A stretch of DNA of 36,322 nt from Kiritimatiellia bacterium (GTDB taxonomy: Bacteria > Verrucomicrobiota > Kiritimatiellia > RFP12 > UBA1067). Positions within the stretch are counted from its first letter, which is position 1. Each line of letters starts with the position of its first letter. The notes beneath the pieces are model-generated. The model saw only the letters and a program-made list of their open reading frames with translations, was not told the origin of the DNA and did not search any database. This document shows positions 1 to 7,921 of the stretch, piece by piece. The position numbers and the translations under genes were made by a program. The DNA lies in assembly GCA_027858965.1 (NCBI GenBank), contig JAQIBS010000103.1, positions 1 to 36,322 of the forward strand, in the 5' to 3' direction.

Positions 1-29
1 TTCACGATATCTACTTCCTTCCATGGCAT
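1..29 (-). CDS. IS481-like transposase, N-terminal stub (runs off window)
   Basis: Reading leftward from an ATG at 29, the first nine codons are MPWKEVDIV. From memory, proteins starting MPWKE are typical of DDE integrase-core (rve) transposases of the IS481/IS3 type. A perfect Shine-Dalgarno, AAGGAGG on the minus strand (about 36-42), lies at proper spacing, which supports a real start. Directly upstream of it are paired end repeats (68-113), as expected for the edge of an insertion sequence. Only nine codons are visible, so the family call is an inference. Confidence 0.55.
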
Positions 30-67
30 GACTGTCCTCCTTTTTGACAGCCATATTTTCTCAGAAA

Positions 68-113
68 GTGTTACCTATGTCTTGAACCTTTTGTGTTACC
101 TATGTCCTGAACC
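68..113. repeat. Paired 21-bp end repeat of the IS481-like element
   Basis: Two direct copies of GTGTTACCTATGTCYTGAACC lie at 68-88 and 93-113 and differ at one base (T/C). They sit between the transposase start and metH, so they probably mark the terminus of the insertion sequence. The exact outer boundary cannot be set from one end. Confidence 0.6.
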
Positions 114-192
114 CGCACCCTTGCCATTTGCCACTCTTCTCCTGCTGTTTCTGGTTGCTACACGACCATAATTATAGATATAATATTTGGCT

Positions 193-3100
193 ATGACTAA
201 ATCCAGAGATATATTAAGTTTGTTAAAAAGCCGTTCTGTGATCCTTGATGGGGCTATGGGTACTATGATTCAGAATCATGATCTGGATGAAGTGGCTTAT
301 AGAGGTAGCCGCTTTGCTGATTTTCAATCACATGTGGTTGGTAATAACGATTTGCTTCCCATTACGCAGCCGGAGTTGATCGAAGAGATTCACTATCAGT
401 TCCTTAAGGCCGGTGCGGATATTATTGAGAGCTGCACCTTTGGCGCCAATGCCGTTTCGCAGGCAGACTATAATATGGAGGATCTGGTTCCTGAGATGAA
501 CCGTGCTTCGGTGCAGGCTGCCAGACGTGCTGTTGAAAGAATTGAGAGCGAAGATCCTGAGAGAATCTGTTATATTGCCGGGGCGCTTGGTCCTACGAAT
601 AAGACCGCATCTATTTCTCCTGATGTGAATGACCCCGGGTTTCGTGCAATCAATTTTGATCAGCTCTGCGTGATATATAGGGAGCAGGTCAAGGTTCTGA
701 TTGAAGAGGGGGTTGACCTTATCCTGATTGAGACGGTCTTCGACACGCTTAATGCTAAGGCCGCGCTCTATGCTGTGCAGGAGATTTTTACGGAGTGCGG
801 TGTTGAATTGCCAATTATGGTGTCGGCAACAATTACCGATAAATCAGGACGCACCCTCTCCGGACAAACTGTTGCGGCTTTCTACCACAGTGTGAAACAT
901 GCCGGTCTTCTGTCCATTGGTATCAACTGCGCTCTGGGTGCTGATGAGATGTTTCCTTACCTGGAAACTCTGAATGAAATTGCCGATTGTTACGTCAGTG
1001 TTTATGCCAATGCCGGTCTGCCAAATGCCTTTGGCGGTTATGACGACTCTCCTGAAAGTATGGCGGCTGTTTATGGCCAATTTGCTGAATCCGGATTGTG
1101 TAATATCTATGGCGGTTGCTGTGGCACAAAACCTGAACACATTGCCGCCATTGCCAGGGTTGTAAAAAAATATCCCGCACGAGTTCTTCCTGCAATAGAA
1201 TCAAGGCCTATCTTTACTGGACTTGAGCCGCTCGAGATCCGGCCGGAATCGAATTTTATAATGATAGGCGAGCGCAACAATGTTACCGGCTCTCTCAAAT
1301 TTGCCCGGCTGATCCGCGAAGAGAAGTTTGATGAAGCCATTCAGATTGCCCGTAAGCAGGTTGAAGACGGAGCCAATATTATTGATATCAATATGGATGA
1401 GGCCATGATTGATTCTAAAGCCATGATGGTTCGTTTCCTGAATCTTCTGGCAGCCGAGCCCGATGTCTCCCGGGTTCCTTTGGCCATCGACTCCTCTGAC
1501 TGGGATGTGATTGAAGCCGGTCTTAAATCAATTCAGGGTAAGAGTATTGTTAATTCTATCAGCCTTAAAGAGGGTGAAGATCAATTCAGAGAACATGCCC
1601 TCAAGGTCAAACGCCTAGGCGCAGCACCCATAGTCATGGCCTTTGACGAGAAAGGTCAGGCCGATTCAACTGAGCGTAGGGTTGAAATATGTACCCGTGC
1701 CCATAATATACTGGTTGATGAGCTGGGCTATAAACCCACTGATATTATCTTTGACCTGAATATCTTTCCTGTTGGGACCGGCATGGATGAACACCGGCAG
1801 AATGCCGTATCGTTTATCGATTCTATCCGTATCATCAAGAAAACTCTTCCAGGGGTCTTGATCAGCGGGGGTGTCAGTAACCTTTCCTTTTCCTTCCGTG
1901 GCAATAATCGAGTGCGCGAGGCAATGCACTCTTCTTTCCTCTATCATGCCATAGCCGCCGGAATGGATATGGGAATTGTCAATGCCGGCATGCTTGAGGT
2001 CTATGATGAAATTGATAAGACGCTGCTTGAGTATGTCGAGGATGTTATTCTTGATCGACGTGATGATGCCACAGAGCGACTTCTGGATTATGCGCAGGGC
2101 ATAAAGTCAGAGGCCAGAGCGGCCGAGGATAAGGGGCCGCCTGAGTGGCGTTCTCTCTCTCTGGAGGATCGTCTGGCGCATGCGCTTGTGAAAGGTATTC
2201 CTGACTATATTGACGATGACCTTGCCGAGGCGGTTGAAAAGTATGACTCCGCACTGAAAATTATTGAAGGTCCATTGATGCAGGGCATGGGCCATGTGGG
2301 AGAGCTTTTTGGTGCAGGAAAGATGTTTCTGCCACAGGTTGTGAAGAGCGCCCGTTCTATGAAAAAAGCGGTCGAAATCCTTGAGCCACTGATTGCCGCT
2401 GAATCAGGCGGGGTGCTTCGCAAGAGTGGAAAGATTCTGTTTGCCACGGTTAAAGGCGATGTTCATGATATTGGAAAAAACATCGTCAGTGTCGTGTTGC
2501 AGTGTAATAATTTTGAAGTCATTGACATGGGCGTGATGGTGCCCAAAGAGGATATCCTGGAAGCTACTGTTGAGCAGGATGTTGATTTGGTGGCAGTCTC
2601 CGGTTTGATTACCCCTTCATTGAAAGAGATGGAGCATCTGGCAACCGAGATGCAGCGTCGAGGGATGAAAATACCGTTGGTAGTCGGGGGCGCAACAACC
2701 AGTCCTACACATACCGCTGTCAAACTGGCACCTCTTTATGATGGGGTGGTGGCGTACTCTCGTGATGCCTCTATCTCTGTTCCTTTGGTGCAGTCCTTGA
2801 TCTCAGGTAATGAGGAGTTTATTGCAAATCTGAAGCAGGAGCAGGAACTCATCCGTGAGCGTTTCTTCACAGCGCAGGCGGCAGTTAAATTCCGTTTTTA
2901 TGCAGAGGCACAGAGCAACCTTCCTACAATTGATTTTTCCAAAAAGATGGCTCCGCTGGAGAGCGGCGAGTTTGTTGAAACCGTAGGAATCAAGGAGCTT
3001 GTGCCTTACATCGATTGGACTTTCTTCTTTCTCGGCTGGGATATTAAGAAAAGCTATCCGCAGGTGTTGGATGATCAGGAACATGGTCCGAAAGCGCGCG

Positions 3101-3795
3101 ATCTTTTATCCGCTGCACGTGAGATGCTGGGAGCAATGGCATCTAACCCAGCTGTTCAGCCAAAAGCGATTTATGCAATTCTGCCAGCTCTTAAGGATGG
3201 AAATGATATTGTTATAAATGATTGCCGGTTTAACTTCCTTCGTCAGCAGAGTATGAAAAGCTCGCTATGTATTAGCGACTATGTGGATACACAGAGTGAT
3301 CATATCGCTCTTTTTGCAACCACCGCCGGACAGGGGGTGGTCGATATGGCTGCTGTCTACCGGGAGCAGGGCGATGACTACAGCAGCATGATGGTGCTGA
3401 TGCTAGCCAACCGCATTGCCGAAGCCCTGGCTGAGTATGCGCATCACAGGATTCGTGAAAAATGGGGCTATGAGAGTGCTAAGAGCGCTGAGGCTATGTT
3501 GAAGCAGCAGTATGACGGAGTGCGTCCGGCTGTTGGGTATCCCTCCTGGCCGGATCATAGCGAGCTGGCTAAGATTTTTGATTTGATTGGAGTACAGGAG
3601 AAAATTGGAGTATCTTATACAGAAAGCTATATGATGCTTCCAGAGAGCTCCTGCTGCGGAATGGTATTGGCGCATCCGGATGCGCAATACTTTGATGTTG
3701 GCAAGATTACGCAGGATCAGCTGAATGATTACGCCAAACGCAAGGGCATTACTATTGAACGGGCGCATGAGCTGCTCTCGCATATTTTGAGTTAA
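193..3795 (+). CDS. metH: Cobalamin-dependent methionine synthase
   Basis: Transfers the methyl group of 5-methyl-THF to homocysteine through methylcobalamin, in the cytoplasm. About 1,200 residues, close to E. coli MetH (1,227). Numbered from an in-frame TTG at 187, the domains are: homocysteine/zinc module (1-330) with zinc cysteines C248, C311 and C312; pterin-binding module (about 350-620) starting FIMIGERNNVTGS; cobalamin cap and Rossmann domain (about 650-890) with the base-off motif D758-V-H760-D-I-G763, H760 being the cobalt ligand; and the SAM-binding activation domain (about 900-1202), including SCCGMVLAHPDAQYFDVGKI near the end. ATG at 193 is preferred over TTG 187, though neither has a strong Shine-Dalgarno. 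All modules are present, so the enzyme should work. No cobalamin or SAM riboswitch was recognised in the short leader, which is mostly IS end. Confidence 0.97.
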   Translation: MTKSRDILSLLKSRSVILDGAMGTMIQNHDLDEVAYRGSRFADFQSHVVGNNDLLPITQPELIEEIHYQFLKAGADIIESCTFGANAVSQADYNMEDLVPEMNRASVQAARRAVERIESEDPERICYIAGALGPTNKTASISPDVNDPGFRAINFDQLCVIYREQVKVLIEEGVDLILIETVFDTLNAKAALYAVQEIFTECGVELPIMVSATITDKSGRTLSGQTVAAFYHSVKHAGLLSIGINCALGADEMFPYLETLNEIADCYVSVYANAGLPNAFGGYDDSPESMAAVYGQFAESGLCNIYGGCCGTKPEHIAAIARVVKKYPARVLPAIESRPIFTGLEPLEIRPESNFIMIGERNNVTGSLKFARLIREEKFDEAIQIARKQVEDGANIIDINMDEAMIDSKAMMVRFLNLLAAEPDVSRVPLAIDSSDWDVIEAGLKSIQGKSIVNSISLKEGEDQFREHALKVKRLGAAPIVMAFDEKGQADSTERRVEICTRAHNILVDELGYKPTDIIFDLNIFPVGTGMDEHRQNAVSFIDSIRIIKKTLPGVLISGGVSNLSFSFRGNNRVREAMHSSFLYHAIAAGMDMGIVNAGMLEVYDEIDKTLLEYVEDVILDRRDDATERLLDYAQGIKSEARAAEDKGPPEWRSLSLEDRLAHALVKGIPDYIDDDLAEAVEKYDSALKIIEGPLMQGMGHVGELFGAGKMFLPQVVKSARSMKKAVEILEPLIAAESGGVLRKSGKILFATVKGDVHDIGKNIVSVVLQCNNFEVIDMGVMVPKEDILEATVEQDVDLVAVSGLITPSLKEMEHLATEMQRRGMKIPLVVGGATTSPTHTAVKLAPLYDGVVAYSRDASISVPLVQSLISGNEEFIANLKQEQELIRERFFTAQAAVKFRFYAEAQSNLPTIDFSKKMAPLESGEFVETVGIKELVPYIDWTFFFLGWDIKKSYPQVLDDQEHGPKARDLLSAAREMLGAMASNPAVQPKAIYAILPALKDGNDIVINDCRFNFLRQQSMKSSLCISDYVDTQSDHIALFATTAGQGVVDMAAVYREQGDDYSSMMVLMLANRIAEALAEYAHHRIREKWGYESAKSAEAMLKQQYDGVRPAVGYPSWPDHSELAKIFDLIGVQEKIGVSYTESYMMLPESSCCGMVLAHPDAQYFDVGKITQDQLNDYAKRKGITIERAHELLSHILS

Positions 3796-3869
3796 AATAT
3801 GAAAGATGATTGATTTAACTAATGTAGCGGCATCGCAATCAAACTTAACCCTTGTGGTATGTAAATCTT

Positions 3870-3902
3870 TTCAACCTTTTTAACGATTTTAACCATTTGA
3901 AC
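3870..3902. repeat. 9-bp-period tandem array
   Basis: Units AACCTTTTT, AACGATTTT, AACCATTTG and a final AAC follow in register (3873-3902). Thirty bases (3869-3898) recur as an exact inverted copy at 10796-10825. The rest of the metH-to-methyltransferase gap (3796-4008) shows no gene, riboswitch or clear terminator. Confidence 0.75.
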
Positions 3903-4008
3903 TATCGCGAGTTTATTGTTTTTGCGATAGAAACTGAGTGAATAGCTGACAGCAGGTGGAATTAGCTCAATAACATACGTCCTATATGTCCTGCCTAGAG
4001 AGAAAAAT

Positions 4009-5844
4009 ATGAAAAAGAATTTTTTAGAAGCAATTAAAGAGACACCGCAGATCTTTGACGGAGCCATGGGAACGGTGATCTATGAGCGTGGTGTATTTAT
4101 CAACACCTGTTATGAGCATCTCTGTGTTACTAATCCGGATATGATTCTCGAAATACATCAGCAATATGCCGATGCCGGTGCAGATGTTATTGAAACCAAT
4201 ACCTATGGGGCAAACCGGTTTGTGCTGCAGGGCTATGGTTTGGGTGAGCAGGTTAAAGCGATCAACATTGCTGCTGCCACTCTGGCGCGTCAGGCAGCGG
4301 GCGAGGATCGTTTTGTGGCCGGTTCGATCGGTCCTGTTGGCAGCTCAATTGAGCTCTTCTCTGAAGAAAAACTGGATGAAATGCGTGATATCTACCGTGA
4401 GCAGATGGCCGCTCTGGTTGAAGGCGGAATTGATTTTATTATGCTGGAGACTTTTCAAAGCTCCTCCAATGCCATACTGGCTGCAGAGGTTGCCGCAGAA
4501 TTCGGATTGCCGGTTGTTACATCCTTTGTGTTTGGCCGTGATAAACTGACACCTCTCTCCGAGAGCGTTGCGCATGTCTACCGTGCTGTTGACAAGTGTG
4601 ATGCCATCGATGTGGTTGGTGTCAACTGCGGTGGCGGAGCTGCGGTGCTTTATACCAATTTTGAAGAGGCTGTCAAGTTTACCGATAAACCGTTTATTAT
4701 TATGCCAAATGCTGGACTGCCTCAGACAGTTCAGGGACGTTTGATTTATATGTCGAACCCTGAGTACTTTACTGAGTACTGCAAAAACTTTATCAAGATG
4801 GGTGCCCGAGGTGTGGGTGGTTGCTGTGGCACCACTCCTGAATACATTGGCACCATGGTCAAGTCGGTTAAGGGCTTGAGCGAGATCAAGAAACATATTC
4901 AGATTGATGTGGCACAGCCTGTTACCGGAGATGATGTTGCTGTTACTCCCTTGGCGGAGAAAAGTCGTATGGCTGCAAAGCTGGCTGCCGGTGAGCAGGT
5001 GCTCAGCATTGAGATCACCCCGCCACGTTCTATTGATATGACAGCAATGCTGGCTAAAGCGCAGCAGTGCAAAGATGCCGGCATTGATGTAATTAATCTT
5101 CCTGACGGACCGCGTGCCAGCGCACGAATTTCACCGATGATCGCGGCAATTGAGATAGAGCGTCAGGTGGACATTGAAACGGTGTTGCACTACTGCTGTC
5201 GTGATCGCAACTTGATTGGTATGCAATCCGATCTTCTCGGTGGTGCCGGTGCCGGTCTGCGTAATTATTTGATTGTTACCGGCGACCCCCCTAAACTGGG
5301 CGACTATCCTGATGCCACCGCTGTCTTTGATGTGGATGCTGTTGGCTTGACTCAGGTGGTAATGAATTTGAATCATGGACGTGATGTGGGTGGTAATCCC
5401 ATTAAACCACCAACCTCTATTCTCTGCGGTGTGGGTGCCAATCCAAATGCTGTCGATCTTGAGCATGAGATTGAGCACTATCACAATAAGATCAAAGCGG
5501 GTGCTGAGTTTGCAATCACCCAGCCGGTATTTGATGCCGATTCATTTCTGCGCTTTGTAGAGCGTGTTTCAAAATTTGAACGAATTATTCCTGTGATTGC
5601 CGGAGTCTGGCCACTGGTCTCTTATCGCAATGCACAGTTTATGCGTACAGAGGTGCCGGGGGTTGTTGTGCCTGATGCCGTATTGGAGCGGATGTCAAAA
5701 GCGACCACTAAAGAGGATGCGCGCAAAACCGGTGTCGAGATATCACAGGAGATCTGTGAAAAGATTAAAGATGCAGTTGGCGGTTATCAGGTCAGTGCAC
5801 CCTTTGGCAACATTGATCTCGCCCTTCAGGTTCTGGGTTTGTGA
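4009..5844 (+). CDS. Bifunctional homocysteine S-methyltransferase / 5,10-methylenetetrahydrofolate reductase
   Basis: A fusion of the B. subtilis YitJ type. Residues 1-300 form a homocysteine-binding barrel with the zinc triad C207 (GVNCGGG) and C272-C273 (GGCCGTTPE). Residues about 325-605 form a MetF-type TIM barrel: LSIEITPPR at its start, then HYCCRDRN, a long conserved block ending in VTGDPPKLGDYP, and ITQPVFDADSF. The MetF half reduces 5,10-methylene-THF to 5-methyl-THF, the donor used by MetH just upstream. The N-terminal half may methylate homocysteine from another donor. The ATG at 4009 follows a purine-rich AGAGAGAAAA. The genes are 213 bp apart and may be co-transcribed. The stop codon overlaps the 7-bp array that follows. 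Confidence 0.94.
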   Translation: MKKNFLEAIKETPQIFDGAMGTVIYERGVFINTCYEHLCVTNPDMILEIHQQYADAGADVIETNTYGANRFVLQGYGLGEQVKAINIAAATLARQAAGEDRFVAGSIGPVGSSIELFSEEKLDEMRDIYREQMAALVEGGIDFIMLETFQSSSNAILAAEVAAEFGLPVVTSFVFGRDKLTPLSESVAHVYRAVDKCDAIDVVGVNCGGGAAVLYTNFEEAVKFTDKPFIIMPNAGLPQTVQGRLIYMSNPEYFTEYCKNFIKMGARGVGGCCGTTPEYIGTMVKSVKGLSEIKKHIQIDVAQPVTGDDVAVTPLAEKSRMAAKLAAGEQVLSIEITPPRSIDMTAMLAKAQQCKDAGIDVINLPDGPRASARISPMIAAIEIERQVDIETVLHYCCRDRNLIGMQSDLLGGAGAGLRNYLIVTGDPPKLGDYPDATAVFDVDAVGLTQVVMNLNHGRDVGGNPIKPPTSILCGVGANPNAVDLEHEIEHYHNKIKAGAEFAITQPVFDADSFLRFVERVSKFERIIPVIAGVWPLVSYRNAQFMRTEVPGVVVPDAVLERMSKATTKEDARKTGVEISQEICEKIKDAVGGYQVSAPFGNIDLALQVLGL

Positions 5845-5884
5845 GGTTTGAGGTGAGAGGTGTGAGGTTAGAGGTTAGAAGAGT
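5843..5884. repeat. 7-bp tandem array starting on a stop codon
   Basis: Six consecutive 7-bp units: GAGGTTT, GAGGTGA, GAGGTGT, GAGGTTA, GAGGTTA, GAAGAGT. The first unit overlaps the TGA stop (5842-5844) of the upstream gene. Register is perfect while unit sequence drifts. Confidence 0.85.
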
Positions 5885-6149
5885 GAACTTGTTTATTTGA
5901 GAAGCCGGTTTTTTAACACAGAGGCACGGAGGCACAGAGAAGTGTCTATATGTTATTTGTCGACATTTTCACTTGTCACCTGATTTAGTTGCCATCCTGT
6001 TAATTCTGTCTGATTTTTTTAGTCGCATAAAATGCAATGAAGGAAGCTAATGTAGTGAATATATCGGTGTTCATCCGCGTCCATCTGTGGTTAAATATTT
6101 GTAGTCGTGAAATCGCAACACCATAAATTTAGAATTTTGGGATGTGAAC
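5885..6149. other. Intergenic stretch with two dispersed-repeat motifs
   Basis: No gene seen. Near 5917-5940 lies a repeat built on ACACAGAGGCACGGAGGC, and near 6063-6093 one built on GTTCATCCGCGTCCATCTG. From memory, both resemble multi-copy intergenic motifs seen in planctomycete, verrucomicrobial and deltaproteobacterial genomes. Function unknown. Confidence 0.45.
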
Positions 6150-7433
6150 ATGAATTTACAAAAAACTTTTTTGAATATCATTCTGCCTGCTGTGGCAGCC
6201 ACTCTGTTCTGCCTCTGCGCAGAGGCCTCATCAACTAACACTATCCCGGTTGCGGGGAATAGCTGGGTGGTTAATCCAGCTCCAGGCAACAGCGATTCCA
6301 TCTCCCACAAGGGGAATATGAAATGGGAGAATCGTGAAAGCATCATAAGAACCTATTTCAAGACAACCAAAGCCGGTGATATTAAACTGGCGTTACGTGG
6401 ACGGGTGAGTCAGGGTGTATCCGAAATTCGGTTTGGTTTTGGAAGCAGCTCTCAGAGTACTGTAATTAACAATTCTGAATTTAAGATTATCCCGCTTGGA
6501 ACCATTAAAAGTGTAGCTGCCGGTTATCACTATCTGGAGATGCAGGGTATTGAAAAGCAGGGGGGCTCATTCGCTGAGGTCAGTGACCTGCTTGTTGTCT
6601 GCGATGATAAAATTTATTTCGTGAAAGATGAATTTTACTGGGGACGGCGTGGTCCATCTGTGCATTTGAATCTGGTTGCGCCAAAAGATGCGGGTGATAT
6701 TCTTTATCACTATAGCGAGATCACAGTTCCTGAAGGCAGCGACGTTCCTGGCTCCTACTACATGGCGAATGGTTTCAGTGTCGGCTATTTTGGAATACAG
6801 GCCAACTCCCCGACAGAGCGGCGTATTCTTTTCTCTGTGTGGAGCCCCTTTAAAACGAATAACCCCAAGGAGATACCTGAGGATCAGAAGATCACGCTGT
6901 TGAAACAGGGTGATGATGTTCATGCAGGTAAGTTCGGGGGAGAGGGCTCTGGTGGACAATCTTACCGCCGATACTTTTGGAAAACCGGTATCACCTACAG
7001 GTTCCTGCTTAAAGGAGAGCCGGCTGAAAATAACAGCACCGATTTCACCGCCTGGTTCTTTGCTCCGGAGATTGGCAAATGGGAACTCATGGCCAGCTTC
7101 AGAAGACCGAAGACAACCACTTATCTCAAAGGCCAGCACTCGTTTCTTGAGAACTTTCGTACCGAAACCGGTTGCCTTTCCCGCAGTGCCCTCTACTCAA
7201 ATCAGTGGGTTTGTTCAACGGATCAGAGATGGCGGGAGATCGTAGAGTTTAAATTCTCCTGTGATGCGACGGGACATAAAAAGAACCGCCTCGATTTCAG
7301 CGGTGGCAGCGATGGCAAAAACTTTTTCCTGAAAAATTGCGGATTCTTTGATGCCGATGTGACACCCGGCACCCGTTTCACCCGAGAACCGACGGAAAAA
7401 CCTCCGGAGATTGACTTTGCAAAGTTGCCTTGA
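6150..7433 (+). CDS. Exported DUF5077/DUF3472 protein
   Basis: About 427 residues, with a signal peptide (hydrophobic NIILPAVAATLFCLCAEA). After it comes a beta-sandwich-like DUF5077 region (IPVAGNSWVV to about residue 145), then a DUF3472 region (about 150-427) with aromatic, glycine-rich segments such as GGEGSGGQSYRRYFWKTG. The family is common in polysaccharide-utilising Bacteroidota and PVC bacteria, and a carbohydrate-binding or hydrolytic role is usually assumed but unproven. An in-frame GTG at 6144 is two codons upstream of the ATG used here. The ATG gives a cleaner signal peptide. It stands alone, separated from its neighbours by repeat-rich gaps. Confidence 0.75.
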   Translation: MNLQKTFLNIILPAVAATLFCLCAEASSTNTIPVAGNSWVVNPAPGNSDSISHKGNMKWENRESIIRTYFKTTKAGDIKLALRGRVSQGVSEIRFGFGSSSQSTVINNSEFKIIPLGTIKSVAAGYHYLEMQGIEKQGGSFAEVSDLLVVCDDKIYFVKDEFYWGRRGPSVHLNLVAPKDAGDILYHYSEITVPEGSDVPGSYYMANGFSVGYFGIQANSPTERRILFSVWSPFKTNNPKEIPEDQKITLLKQGDDVHAGKFGGEGSGGQSYRRYFWKTGITYRFLLKGEPAENNSTDFTAWFFAPEIGKWELMASFRRPKTTTYLKGQHSFLENFRTETGCLSRSALYSNQWVCSTDQRWREIVEFKFSCDATGHKKNRLDFSGGSDGKNFFLKNCGFFDADVTPGTRFTREPTEKPPEIDFAKLP

Positions 7434-7921
7434 GCTGCTAGTAGCTATTCGAAAAGTATTCATGTCCTGTAAGGGCTTCACATACTAGCCCAGGGCGTTG
7501 CCCTTGTTGTTCTACACATCTTTTTGCAATATTAAAGCATTTAAATTGTTCCCGCTGCCGGACCTTCCTCCGTCGCCTTTCAGGCTAAGGCGGGCAAGAC
7601 GGGCTTTGCCCTAAGTTCAGGCGCTACTTTACATCGTAAACTAATCATTATAGCAACAAATTTTGGATTTTAGGCCAGTAACGCCGGAACTCAGCCGCGA
7701 CATGTCACGCCTTGGCGACGGCGGAAGCGCTACCACTAGTTTAACGTTGGATGTTCAACGTTGAATGTTGGACGTTCGAGTTTGCGGCTCCGCCTCGCTA
7801 CGTTCTTCTTGGTGAGGATTTTGGGTTGCGGGCAAAGCCCGCATTAGTTGCTATACATGATGCGGGGGTTTGATATACTGCAGTTAGGAATTGAGAAAAA
7901 TTAAGCAGTTGGAGATTATTA
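7434..7921. repeat. Repeat-only intergenic region
   Basis: No convincing gene. It holds a 'CCTGTAAGGGCTT ... CCCAGGGCGTTGCCC' palindromic repeat (about 7467-7506), a 7-bp array (7746-7780: GTTGGAT, GTTCAAC, GTTGAAT, GTTGGAC, GTTCGAG) and the hairpin GCGGGCAAAGCCCGC (7828-7842). The 23 bases at 7820-7842 recur exactly at 18272-18294, again after a 7-bp array. The promoter of the following rhamnosidase should lie near 7850-7910, but no confident -35/-10 was picked. Confidence 0.7.

Noticed and set aside
114..192. Cobalamin or SAM riboswitch in the metH leader
   Set aside because: Only about 80 bases remain after the IS end, with no B12-box or SAM aptamer motif.
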